The notes beneath the pieces were generated by a model. The model saw only the letters and a program-made list of their open reading frames with translations. It was not told where the DNA came from and searched no databases. Both the position numbers and the translations under genes were made by a program. From contig WHVA01000132.1 of assembly GCA_015179125.1 (NCBI GenBank), positions 172,078 through 236,077 on the forward strand: a stretch of DNA of 64,000 nucleotides, in the 5' to 3' direction. The stretch is from Gautieria morchelliformis. Its lineage: Eukaryota > Basidiomycota > Agaricomycetes > Gomphales > Gomphaceae. Numbering within the stretch: the stretch's first letter is position 1; every line of letters begins with the position of its first letter. Positions 12,205 through 22,594 of this stretch are shown in pieces.

Positions 12205-12654
12205 GGAGAGTGTCTATAGAGGATATAGCATGAGCAATGGCATTCAAAGGGGTCTGGGGGTTGTCATTTGTGCAGACCACACACATGAGGAGGCTACATA
12301 GATAACAATTAGGAAGAATGAGGATGCAAGAAAAGAAGAAGCGAACGTACAGGAAGCTACCATTTCAGGAGAAATGGCATTCATAGGCATAACGTAAGAG
12401 TGTGTTCAGCTTTGGTTGCTCTATGTCTACACCAAGCAGTGACGAAGAAGACGGGAGGAACTGAGTCTGCTTGCAGTTGTTTGTGCAGCTGTAACGAGTT
12501 ACTCATATGCCTAAGTAAACAATAATCGTCAGCGCTGTGAAAAAGTTTGATTTTGTTTTGTGGGAGAAAAGACGAATTACTCAGAGGAAAATGAAATTTT
12601 GGCAGAGGGCCTAAGACAATTGTTGCGTTCAAGACCCACTTACCTAATGGTAGC

Positions 12655-12960
12655 GGGAATCTTAATTATCGATCTCCCTGTGATTTCTGCGATACATCGA
12701 GTGGATCGAGTTCAGAGGTCAACAAATACAATGGAGAGACCAAGTCGAGGTTGCAGTGGATTGTGCGCGCGCTACACGAGGAATTTAGTCCTCTGACTAT
12801 CATGACCCAGACCAAACGCTCACACCAGCGGCAGCGGCAGGCTTGAGTGCGTTGTTCTGCCAGATCACATGCAATAACTATCGAAAAAGTTCAATACCAG
12901 AATGGTGCGATAGCTTACTGTGCTGGTAAATCCGTGCTGGCTCCTGTTAGTAATCAAGAG
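12655..12960 (+). repeat. Dispersed copy of the tail of the 1.93-kb array unit
   Basis: The block from TTAATTATCGATCTCCCTGT to CTGTGCTGGTAAATCCGTGC is nearly the same as the 3' part of the tandem units at about 32310-32590, 34230-34520 and, shorter, 35560-35680. It is thus a fourth copy, about 18 kb from the array. The rest of 12960-13508 holds no gene that I recognise. Confidence 0.85.
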
Positions 12961-13508
12961 GATGAGTCAGCCGAGGGCAAACCGGCACGCACTTGGGCCA
13001 GACGTTCGAGAACACTCTTGACTCCGGGATGCTGGTGCACCGGCACAGCATTGGCACAGCAGCTCGAAGTCATTAGTAATATAGTGGACATGGTATTTAG
13101 TATAAAAGCAGATGATCTGAAGTAGATCGAAGAATAACAACATTTTATTATGCTAAAATGAATAATGTCATTTCATATCACATTTTGGTCGCCAACATCA
13201 CGCGTCTGTCCTGTGAAATCGACAGACTGTCGAGAGTATTAGTAGCTCCTTTCACACTGGCTCAAATTCTATCAACCAGGTCTTGTTTAGAAGCTATGAG
13301 CCTGTAGATACTCCGAAAAATGTCCAAACCGTGATACCTCCATTGTACGTACCAGGAGGTTGTGGTGCTTTCCTGACCATTGGTGGGTCACGTGCATGGT
13401 GGCACAGACAACAATACAACCAGAACTATTTATTATATTCTTGCTGTGATAAGCAACACCACTGAGTACCTGTGATTCATGTTTGCAGCTTCTATCCTGC
13501 ATGGTTGT

Positions 13509-14123
13509 TGTTATGACCGTGCATTTCCGACTTCCGACCTTCAGTTCTGCAACACTTTCTGCCCCTCCGATATTTCCGACATTCTGCCCCTTGTTCTACT
13601 CCCTTGTTCTTTCGACTCTATTACTCGGACCCACCGAACCCGCTTCATCGTTCATCAAGACCATATGTCCGAACCTCCTTGTGTTTCATTGTCAGATATG
13701 TTTTCTCAACCCCTTGTTCTTTGCCATTGTTTTACCTTACCCTGAACCCCCCTTGTAGTCCCATTGTTCCCAATTAGTTAGTTCCCACGCATTGTCTACC
13801 TGACTTCCGCTTCCCCCGGAATTTGCTTAGTACCATCTCATTACCTGTTGTCCCAGCTCTTTGTATAAAAGCCTCTCATGTATGTCTGTTATTCTGCAAT
13901 CAGATAATCACCTTTGATACTTGATTTCCTTCGCTCCATCTCTCCGTCTTCCATCTTCTGCCTCAGTTCCGACTCAAGTTCCGACCAACCTTTAGTTCAG
14001 TACTTTCCAACTTCTGACTCATTTCCGAAATACTTAGGACGATAGTTCATTGGGGGCGCAACCTACAAGTTGAAGCCACTGTCCTTTCCAGTTCCGACGT
14101 AGCGGAAATCTCAATACGTAACA
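13509..14123 (+). mobile_element. Solo LTR, family A (copy 1), TSD GTTGT
   Basis: The 615-bp block starts TGTTATGACC and ends ATACGTAACA. The same 5 bases GTTGT stand directly before (13504-13508) and after it (14124-14128). A second member of the family lies at 61487-62124. A TATA-like TATAAAAG is at 13863. There is no internal coding region, so this is a solo LTR left by LTR-LTR recombination. The orientation given assumes that TATA-like string is the promoter. Confidence 0.9.
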
Positions 14124-14128
14124 GTTGT

Positions 14129-15067
14129 GCATAATATATTATGGCAGGGGTTCGATGGCCATGTCAATTTAGTATTACTATTTGTCCATTGATTGAACTT
14201 CACAGGGTGTCAGAGTAGAAGACTGAGGAGAAGCCAGGATTTGAGTGGGTGTGCTTAAGAGTGACATCCACGCGGATACCGTTTCAGCGCAGGGCGCCCT
14301 GGCCCTCTGCACCCTCGTTCTCTCTGGGACATCTGAGCACGGTTCTTAGTTCTGGAGAGAAAGATGAAATGCAGTCTGACCTGTTATATGAATAGCGAAC
14401 ACCATTGTTCTCATGCGAGATGCAGCCATTGTCCACATGGTGGGATCAATGGTGCATGGTCAATTAAGGTAGACAAAGCACATAATTGAGTCGTCGTGTC
14501 AAAAAGCTGCATAGATGATTTAACATACCCCCTGAGTATTTTTGAGCAGTTGGTGACCCTCAACTGCCACGCTTCATTGGTGCAGCCTGGCTTCTTGCAC
14601 TAAGGCAGTTGTATCACGTCCAATCGCAGAAACTACTTGCAAGACTGCTGACGGTATCGGGGACGGAGGCAGTGGGGGGAGATTCGCGGGCTCAAGTTCC
14701 ACCATGACTTTGGTGGTACTGTCATTTGGGGGAGGAGTTTTATGTGGAGTCTGCTAGCGTGAAACTTTGCATGTGGACATTGTATGAACTCGATCATTGT
14801 GATCTTCAGAAGACACGGAAATGGTGTCTTCTTATACACTGTCACACTGAGCCTCAGGTCAAGGACAAATGGGTCCAAGGATGGCTCACGCCTGCATTTA
14901 AGGCTGTACACTTCGTTTTCTATGTGTCCATATAGGCCGCCAACACAGCTACAGACAAACTGAGCCTCTGGTGCAATTAGGATGATGCAAGAGAGTACTC
15001 ACTCACCTTGGAAAACACTTTGACGACCTCCAGCTATTGATAAGGCTGCGCGTTGCCTCCTGGCCGG
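14129..15067. other. No recognisable gene
   Basis: Only short ORFs without family signatures on either strand. No repeats were matched to other parts of the window. Confidence 0.5.
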
Positions 15068-15072
15068 ACATT

Positions 15073-15432
15073 TGTCAGGGTTCATGCGTTTCCTTCCACA
15101 AGTTTCTATTTCCTTCCATGAGTTTCCATCACCTTCAGTCAGTTTCCCTAACCTTCCGTCAGTTTCCATCACCTTCCGTCAGTTTCCGTCACCTTCCATA
15201 ACCTTCTACAAGTTTCTATCATCTTCCACGAGTTTCCACAACCTTCTACAAGTTTCCATCTCCCCTATTATGTAAACCTTGCCAGCGCTATAAGACTGTA
15301 GCCAGTGCGGTGGCGTTTCCTCAGCTTGATCTCTGAGGATACCCACTACACAGTTGCTTATTGTCCTTGCATTGGCCGCTATCTCCTTGAGTATCTTTAG
15401 GTTGTGGCTTCGTCATTAGTGTTGCCCTCACA
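15073..15432 (+). repeat. Gypsy-1 5' LTR
   Basis: A 360-bp LTR from TGTCAGGGTTCATGCG to TTGCCCTCACA. The 5' half is a run of degenerate CAGTTTCCATCACCTTCCGT-like tandem motifs. The 3' half is well conserved with the solo copy at 22613-22945 and the truncated 3' LTR at 22328-22594. Copies differ mostly in how many of the short motifs they keep. Confidence 0.92.
15289..15332 (+). promoter_or_regulatory. LTR core promoter: TATA box and probable transcript start
   Basis: TATAAG at 15289-15294 stands 34 bp before AGCTTGATCT at 15323-15332. The latter string is the reverse complement of the primer-binding site just outside the LTR, which is how self-priming chromoviruses mark their RNA 5' end. The R region would begin at 15323. 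The same TATA-to-AGCTTGATCT spacing is kept in the other LTR copies. Confidence 0.6.
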
Positions 15433-15434
15433 GA

Positions 15435-15444
15435 AGATCAAGCT
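15435..15444 (+). other. Self-priming primer-binding site
   Basis: AGATCAAGCT starts two bases after the 5' LTR and pairs with AGCTTGATCT inside the LTR at 15323-15332. The arrangement is that of Tf1/sushi elements, which prime minus-strand synthesis from the 5' end of their own RNA. I saw no tRNA 3'-end complement here. Confidence 0.6.
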
Positions 15445-15492
15445 CATAGGAGGACCCCACACAGTTTTCTTAACCAACCTTCATCTCAGCCT

Positions 15493-16599
15493 ATGGCAGA
15501 CCAACTCCCGGAGGCATACTGGGACTCCTTGGGTGAACATGGGCCATTTCTTCAAGGCCTCCTTTCCGGCCAAGTGCAGCAGCTGCAGCAAATTCAACTG
15601 CAGAATCAGGAGCAGCACAATCAGATTGTTAATGTTCATGACCACTTAGCCCATGCTGCCACCAACACTGCTGTTGCTGCTGCTCAAGCCCTTGCACCCT
15701 CAGTACCTCACAGTGTCCCTCCATCTACTCGCTCTATCAAAGCAGCAGAACCGGAGAAGTTCAATGGAGACCATGCAGAGACTGAAGGGTTTATCAGGTC
15801 TATCAAGTTGTCCATCACCGTACAGCCAGCATCCTTCCCAGATGAGCACACAAAGGTCCTATATGCTCTTTCCTTCATGACAGGAGGCTCTGCCAAGATA
15901 TGGGCACACAACGAGACACAGGCTGTCATTGATGGCACCTCCTCTATATCCACTCTGGAGGAGTTCATTAAACATGTGGACGAGGCCTTTGGGGACCCAG
16001 ATCGTGCCAGAACGGCTCGCACTAAGCTGCGTGACCTCAGGATGACATCAGGAATGTCGGCAGATGAATACACGGCTCAATTTGAGATCCTGGCGGGCAG
16101 GACAGGCTTTAATGATGAGGCACTCAAGGATGCCTATGCTTGTGGCCTTCCAGCAGGTATCCTTGACAAGATCCACGCCCAGCCCTTTCTTCCACCCAAC
16201 CTCAAAGGCTGGAAGGAAGCAGCCTGTCAGATTGACCGCAATCATCGCTGTCTGTTAGAGGTCAGGAAGGCACAGACATCTCATATTCCTAATCGCCCTC
16301 CTCCTGCTCGACCACTCCACACTCCTGCTACGGCGCCTGTTGTCACAGCACCACCCAGTAATGTGACACCTATGGACATTGACTCATCCCGCCGCCGCAC
16401 CGAAACACGGACCTGCTACAACTGTAAGAGACCTGGTCACATTTCACCAGACTGTCCTGAACCTCGCAAGCCACGAATCCGTGCAAACCTCACAGAAGCA
16501 GACATTGCAGCAATTGCCTCTAAATCTGTAGCAGCAGCAATGGAGGAACGCAAACAGAAGGTGGAAGCCCCTGTCCAAGAGGAAGGAAAGGGTTTTTAG
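15493..16599 (+). CDS. Gypsy-1 Gag
   Basis: A 368-residue ORF from the ATG 60 bp after the LTR. A Gln-rich coiled stretch lies near residues 20-55 (QVQQLQQIQLQNQEQ). The retrotransposon gag capsid region follows (about 85-225, including FIRSIKLSITVQP and a TKLRDLRMTSGMSADEY motif). A single CCHC zinc knuckle, CYNCKRPGHISPDC, stands near residue 303. The C-terminus is Lys/Glu-rich. It forms the capsid and binds RNA. The frame is intact. Protease lies in another frame starting 12 bp after the stop, so expression of pol needs a frameshift or a similar mechanism. Confidence 0.92.
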   Translation: MADQLPEAYWDSLGEHGPFLQGLLSGQVQQLQQIQLQNQEQHNQIVNVHDHLAHAATNTAVAAAQALAPSVPHSVPPSTRSIKAAEPEKFNGDHAETEGFIRSIKLSITVQPASFPDEHTKVLYALSFMTGGSAKIWAHNETQAVIDGTSSISTLEEFIKHVDEAFGDPDRARTARTKLRDLRMTSGMSADEYTAQFEILAGRTGFNDEALKDAYACGLPAGILDKIHAQPFLPPNLKGWKEAACQIDRNHRCLLEVRKAQTSHIPNRPPPARPLHTPATAPVVTAPPSNVTPMDIDSSRRRTETRTCYNCKRPGHISPDCPEPRKPRIRANLTEADIAAIASKSVAAAMEERKQKVEAPVQEEGKGF

Positions 16600-16610
16600 G
16601 CCAGTCAGCG

Positions 16611-17318
16611 GTGAAAGACATGCCCCGCTCAACGAATCGGTTTTCAGTTCTCGAAACATGTACAATAGGGATCACAGGCGATATGATGCATCCTTCTCCT
16701 ACCCCTGATCGAACTGAAACCAAACCAGCCATGCCAAAAACCCAACCCATCGCTCCAGTTGCTAATGCAAACCTTCCAATCCTTCTATATGACCGTACTG
16801 CTGACCTCCACCGATGCACCAAAGTACCTCTCAAGGTCCACTCCGTTGACACAGGGCATCCACTTGCAATTGACTCCCTCCTTGACAGTGGTGCTACAGG
16901 GATGTTCATCGATGTGGAGTTTGTAAGGGAACACAGACTTCGGACCCGTCCCCTACCCCATGCCATCCCCGTCTACAATATTGATGGTACCCCAAATGAG
17001 GCTGGCTCAATCAAGGAAGAAGTCAACCTCATTTGCACCTTTGGGTATCATACAGAACGTGCCACATTCTCTGTCACAAGCCTTGGGCGACTTGCCATCA
17101 TTCTTGGTCACACATGGCTTGTTGAACACAACCCAGAAGTTGACTGGCGTACAGGAGATGTGAAGATGACACGCTGTCCCAAGTCATGTGGGGGCAGACC
17201 TGTTGTCAGAGGGCCCACAGTCGAAACTGTTCCAGAAGAGAGTGTAGATCAAGAGGAGGTTCCCATACAGCACACCCGCTCCCTACTTGAGGAAGGAGAG
17301 AGGACCTTTGTGTCATGA
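16611..17318 (+). pseudogene. Gypsy-1 aspartic protease, cut off by an insertion
   Basis: The retropepsin motif LLDSGATGMFID is near residue 85, followed by ILGHTWL, the usual second hydrophobic-Gly motif. The ORF ends artificially at a TGA within the inserted LTR that starts at 17311. The interrupted codon begins at 17310, and the reverse transcriptase frame resumes at 18598, exactly 1,288 bp later (insert of 1,283 bp plus 5-bp target duplication). Protease and reverse transcriptase were therefore one continuous frame before the insertion. Confidence 0.88.
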
Positions 17319-18593
17319 CGCGTTTATTTCCCATACTCAGATGCTCAGTTCTCCCATTTCCCACTCCACCTCCATGTTCGCTTCGATCGCCCTTGCCGTA
17401 TTCGGCGACCGATCTTCACTGTTTGCGCCATTCACCATAGCCACACCGTCAAAGCACAATCGACATCTTTGGACCGACTCAGTAGTCATCACTGGGCCTA
17501 TCACCTCCCCTGCTCAACCCTCTTTTGATGGTGTTCCTATGATCGGACTGTCATGACTAGTGTATTTCCTGCACCTTGTTATCCTCATTTCCCCTTTCGC
17601 CACTCCTCCCCCATTTTCACTCGGCTTCTCCCCCCACTTCGACCACTCCTCCCCTATGTCATCTCCATTCGCCCTTCCTCACATTTCGCCAACCAACTAT
17701 TCGCTGCTCGCATCATTCGCCAACAGGCATGCCATCAAAAATATGATCGATGCCCCCTCCCCGGTATGATGGTTTGTCACTACTCCCATCAGCTTCTCGA
17801 TCCAACCCCTTTGGGTGTTCATATGGCCAGGATGTGTTCGCGGGACGTCCCTTCCATAGGTCGTGTGGGATCAACCCAGTAGACGAAGAGTCCGTGCAGG
17901 GTGGCATATATGCAGGTCCCAAGACACGGTTCGGTACATAAGTGCCTCTGCCACCTTTACTCTCCATCGTTTCATGTTCGCACTCCTCCTTCACTCTATT
18001 GTATGTTTATTTCATCTATGTTGTATCATGGCTGCGCACCCCTATCCGACCCTGACTCGCAACGGCCTCTTTCCTATTCACTGATACCTTATGAGCATTC
18101 AATATAAGTAGTTTACATTCGCATGTATATCCCCTAGTTCAATTATCATACGTCGTCCATCTTGTGCAGACTTGACCTCGCTGTGATCATCACCTTGAGC
18201 CTTCTCCTGGAGATTTCTATCTTTGACCAGAAGAAGACTTAGGCATCACTGGTGAGTTCTCATACTTCATCTTCATTACCTTAGCCTTTGAACTATTTTC
18301 TGTGCTGTTGGTGAAGGGCTCTGAAGGAGCACCTTCACCGGCGAAGGGATTGTCGCTACTTAGGCAGCCCTTCTGTGACACCTTGTACGTTACATCGTCA
18401 AGTGCCACAGGCTATTTTCGCTATGACTGTAGATAGGGCGAGCTCCGTTCGGGAAACCCTCTTATCTTGTGAACATTTGTTGGTTCACCTATTCGCCGAA
18501 CGGCATACTTATTCACACAAGTTATTCAGGCATTCGCTGTGTTCACAAATACACGATATTAATGCCTAAAAACCAATCTTGACACTTTGTCAT
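17311..18593 (+). mobile_element. LTR-3 solo LTR inserted in Gypsy-1 pol, TSD CTTTG
   Basis: CTTTG occurs at 17306-17310 and 18594-18598, flanking a 1,283-bp insert that begins TGTCATGACGCG and ends TTTGTCAT. It holds no pol coding. The start motif TGTCATGAC recurs internally at 17551, with further similarity such as GATGGT and TGGGTGTTC, so the first 240 bp look like an internal duplication or a second subfamily. Part of the same LTR lies at 25290-25517. The 3' end is one base off the usual CA, so the exact end is slightly uncertain. Confidence 0.82.
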
Positions 18594-18597
18594 CTTT

Positions 18598-21500
18598 GTG
18601 AATGAGAGTCCTGAAACGATTGGCGCAGGCTGGACCGTCTCCCAACAGCTTGCTGAATGGGCCAGCAAGTCTGCACCAGTCAGATCCTTCGAGGACCTTG
18701 TCCCTAAACCATACCAGGAGTTCAAGGATGTGTTTTCTAAGGAGTCATTTGACCAACTGCCTCCTCGAAAGCCCTGGGACCATGCAATTGAGCTCACTTC
18801 AGGTGCACAACCCTTCAGCACAAAGGTTTACCCAATGTCACTGGTTGAGCAAAGGGAACTGGATAACTTCCTTGAGGAGAACCTGAAGAGCCATCGTATC
18901 CGTCCTTCCAAGTCACCTATGGCATCTCCAGCCTTCTTTGTGAAGAAAAAGGACAGCAGTCTTAGATTTGTGCAAGACTACCGGAAGCTCAATGATATAA
19001 CAATCAAGAATGCCTATCCTTTGCCCCTTGCTCCAGACATCATGAATAAGATTGCTGCTGGAAGGGCTAAATACTTCACAAATCTTGACATTCGCGGGGG
19101 ATATAATAATGTACGCATAAAAGAGGGAGATGGGTGGAAGGCAGCCTTTCAGACAAATAGGGGCCTGTATGAACCTCTAGTCATGTTCTTTGGACTCACG
19201 AACAGCCCAGCAACCTTCCAGACGATGATGAATGACATCTTCAAGAGTCTCATCAATGAAGGGGTTGTGGTGGTGTTCATGGACGACATTCTCATCTTCA
19301 CAGAGTCGCTTGAAGAACATCGTAGGATTGTACGACGTGTCCTTGAAATCCTCCAGGCCAACAACCTGTACCTCAAACCTGAAAAATGCCTATTTGAGCA
19401 ACTAGAGGTGGAGTATCTCGGCCTCATCCTCTCTCAAGGACAGGTTGCCATGGACCCAGTCAAGGTTGCAGGAGTGCGGGACTGGCCAATACCACGTAAC
19501 ATCACTGAAGTCAAATCATTCCTTGGTTTCATCAACTTCTACCGTCGATTTGTGGAAGACTTCTCACACATTGCAAAGCCCCTCAACCAGTTGACAAAAC
19601 AGGATGCCCAATGGTCTTGGGATCCGAATGGCCCAGAGCAAGCGAGCGTCCTTTGACAAGCTCAAAATCCTCATCACCTCAACACCGATCCTTGTCCTCC
19701 CTGATCAAGACAAACATTTCTGTCTTGAAAGAGATGCCTCGGCCTATGCCACAGGAGCAGTACTGTCCCAGCTATGTGATGATGGCAAATGGCGACCTGT
19801 GGGGTTTGTGTCCAAAAGCCTCAATGATGCTGAACGCAACTATGCCATCCATGACAAGGAGCTTCTTTCTCTGATTCGGGGATTAGAGGAATGGCGCCAC
19901 ATCTTAGAGGGAACGAAGAACAAGGTTGAGATTCTCAATGACCATCAGAATCTCACCTACTTCCGCACTGCACAAAACTTGAACCGTCGTCAAGCATGCT
20001 GGTCACTCTACCTCTCTCGCTTTGATTTTGAGCTGATCCATCATCCTGGTCGTCATTCAGCCAAAATCAAGTCTTACTTACCCCTGACTTGTTCCACATC
20101 AAGGCGAATCCCCCAGAGGCTTGCGCGCAGTTAGTCCCAGGTGAAGGTGATGCTTTCCTCAATCAAGTAAGGAACTGTGTAGACCGGGATGAGAAGGTTG
20201 TCAAGGCTCTCAAAGAACTGGGCTCCTCTGGAAATTTACGAGGAGAAGAGTGGTCTGAACAGGATGGGCTTGTCCTCTATCACAACAAAGTGTACGTGCC
20301 GCTTGATGCAAAACTACGACATGACATAGTGAAAGCGCACCATGACATGCCTCTCACCGGTCACCCTGGTCATTGGAGAACTACTGAACTAGTTGCTCGG
20401 AGTTACTGGTGGCCTGGGATGGGATGTTACATTGCAAAATACGTGAAGGCCTGTGACCTGTGCAACCGGACAAAAACCTTCCCTGCTTCTCCCATTGGCA
20501 AGCTTCTACCAAACCGTATCCCAGACCGTAGATGGCAGGTTATGTCTGTTGACTTGATTGTAGAACTGCCTACCAGTCATGGCTATGATGCTCTCCTTGT
20601 TGTCGTCGATCGCCTCTCAAAGCGTGCACATGTCATTCCCACCACTTCAGATGTAACTTCAGTGGGAGTCGCCTGACTCTTCTGTGATCATGTTTGGAAA
20701 CTTCATGGGCTCCCTGAAGAAATCATCAGTGATCGAGGCACACAGTTCATCTCCCAGTTCATGCGTGAACTGAACAAACTTCTTGGTGTCAAAGTCACTG
20801 CCTATACTGCTTATCACCCCCAAACCAATGGACAGACTGAAAGGGTTAATCAGGAGATTGAGCAATACCTTCGACTATTCATCAACCAGCGTCAGGATGA
20901 TTGGTTCGAATGGATATCCTTGGCCGAGTTTGCCTATAACAACCGAATCCATGCCTCAACCCAGACTACACCCTTCATATTGGACAGTGGCCAACATCCA
21001 AGGCTGGGACTGGAACCAGTCCGGGAAACTCGACTTGAGGCCCTGGATGAGTTCACAACGTGGATGGAAGCGGCCACAAGAGAAGCTTGTTCAGCCCTGT
21101 CCAAGGCAGCAGAGGACATGGCACACTTCTATGACATGCACCATAAAGCAGCCCCGGTTTATAAGCCTGGTGGTAGGGTTTGGGTCAATGCACAAAACAT
21201 CACAACCACTCGCCCAATGAAGAAGCTAGACCACAAGTGGCTAGGCCCCTACACTGTTAATAAGGTGGTCTCACGAAATGCCTATGGTCTAAATCTTCCT
21301 GCATCCTTTGGTCACACACATCCAGTGTTCTCTGTCGTCCTGCTTCGGCCATATGAAGATGACCCAATTCTTGAACGTCATGCCCCTCCACCCCCCCCCC
21401 TCCCATGTCATACGGGATGGAGCTGAAGAATATGAAGTTGAAAGGATTCTAGACAGCAGGATGTTCCGTGGAAGGTTGGAGTATCTTGTGCACTGGAAGG

Positions 21501-21742
21501 GCTATGGAGCTGCCGATGATCTCTGGCTACCGGCGAAAGATGTCTCTGGGGCAAAGCGACTCGTTAAGGAATTTCACACGCAGAACCCAGAGGCACCTCA
21601 GCATATCTCAGCAGCCACATACATGTCCCTCCCCTTCCAGAGATTTCAGATCTTCACAGAACCTTCCAGGCAAACTCTCTTCGACTGGACAGCAGGCAGG
21701 GCTTCTACTCATAATGTCAAGGGTCCAGGACCCCAAAGATAA
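18598..21742 (+). pseudogene. Gypsy-1 reverse transcriptase, RNase H, integrase and chromodomain
   Basis: Reverse transcriptase shows FFVKKKDSSLRFVQDYRKLN and the catalytic FMDDILIF (near 19280). RNase H follows with LERDASAYATGAVL and NYAIHDKELLSLI. Integrase has the HHCC finger (GHPGHWRT to CDLCNRTK), then the catalytic core with VDLIVELP, ISDRGTQF and NGQTERVNQEIEQYL. A chromodomain ends the gene: EYEVERILDSRMFRGRLEYL then VHWKGYGAADDLW. Defects: a frameshift near 19640, another near 20075, an in-frame TGA at 20674-20676 and a frameshift in a C-run near 21392-21402. It is a dead pol, but all domains are readable. Confidence 0.93.
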
Positions 21743-21848
21743 GCGATATCGGCCTCCGCCTAACCAATTCATTCCGATAAGCTATATATCCCCTCTCCAC
21801 CTGTGACCGCTCACTTCCACTGCATCGACCCCACCACATCCATCAACC

Positions 21849-22343
21849 ATGTCCTCGCCCGCCATTGAGCTTGTTGCCCTCCCCAGCTTCACCAAAACCT
21901 CTCTGACCTGCCAAACATGTCATGTATCGATCCCACCCTCCTACACTTCTCCGGCTTCTCGTCATCCAGAGCAGCCAGTGAAGCCAAGCTACAAAGGATG
22001 CTTGACTGCCGTGATCTCGACGTCACATGGTCTTCAGTGGTCCGTCAGCTCTGAGGACCTCACACCAGCAAAGAGTCAGGCACCCACTCACCCTGCACTC
22101 ACATTCCTCAGACCCCAACACAGACGAGAGAACACATACTATGTCGGCGACCCTGTCTTCCTCAACGATGGAACCCCCCCTTGTGGAACCCCCTACACTT
22201 TCGAAGGCTGGGTGGGGCGGCGTTTCCGTAACATGGCAGGAGAGCAACTACATCGAGCAAGGTTCCAAGGGCCGCACTTGCCCATGGACCCCAATCCCCC
22301 TGAGCTCATCATTGACCTGCGCTACCTCTATCATCTTCCATGA
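21849..22343 (+). CDS. Extra ORF of Gypsy-1 downstream of the chromodomain
   Basis: A 164-residue reading frame, MSSPAIELVALPSF onward, lies between the chromodomain and the truncated 3' LTR. It is Pro/Thr-rich and has a C-x-x-C near residue 24 (CQTCHV) and a Gly/Arg segment, FEGWVGRRFRNMAGEQL. I do not recognise it and no transmembrane segment is visible, so it is not an obvious envelope gene. Its last residues run into the LTR remnant, so the natural C-terminus may be lost. It could also be chance coding in the 3' leader. Confidence 0.45.
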   Translation: MSSPAIELVALPSFTKTSLTCQTCHVSIPPSYTSPASRHPEQPVKPSYKGCLTAVISTSHGLQWSVSSEDLTPAKSQAPTHPALTFLRPQHRRENTYYVGDPVFLNDGTPPCGTPYTFEGWVGRRFRNMAGEQLHRARFQGPHLPMDPNPPELIIDLRYLYHLP

Positions 22344-22594
22344 GTTTCCACAACCTTCTACAAGTTTCCATCTCCCCTATTACGTAAACCTTGCCAGCGC
22401 TATAAGACTGTAGCCAGTGTGGTGGTGTTTCCTCAGCTTGATCTCTGAGGATACCCACTACGCAGGCAAGTCCCCGTGTATCTATTGTTGGTAGATTTAT
22501 AAACTGAGGATACCCACTACACAGTTGGTTATTGTCCTTGCATCGGCCGCTATCTCCTTGAGTATCGTTAGATTGTGGCTTCGTCATTAGTGTT
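22328..22594 (+). repeat. Gypsy-1 3' LTR, 5'-truncated
   Basis: Similarity to the 5' LTR starts at CTATCATCTTCCA, so about 145 bp of the LTR start are missing. A duplication of about 58 bp (TGAGGATACCCACTA occurs twice, at about 22446 and 22506) is specific to this copy. LTR-2 interrupts it at 22595. The last nine bases, GCCCTCACA, are found on the far side at 23877-23885. Confidence 0.85.
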
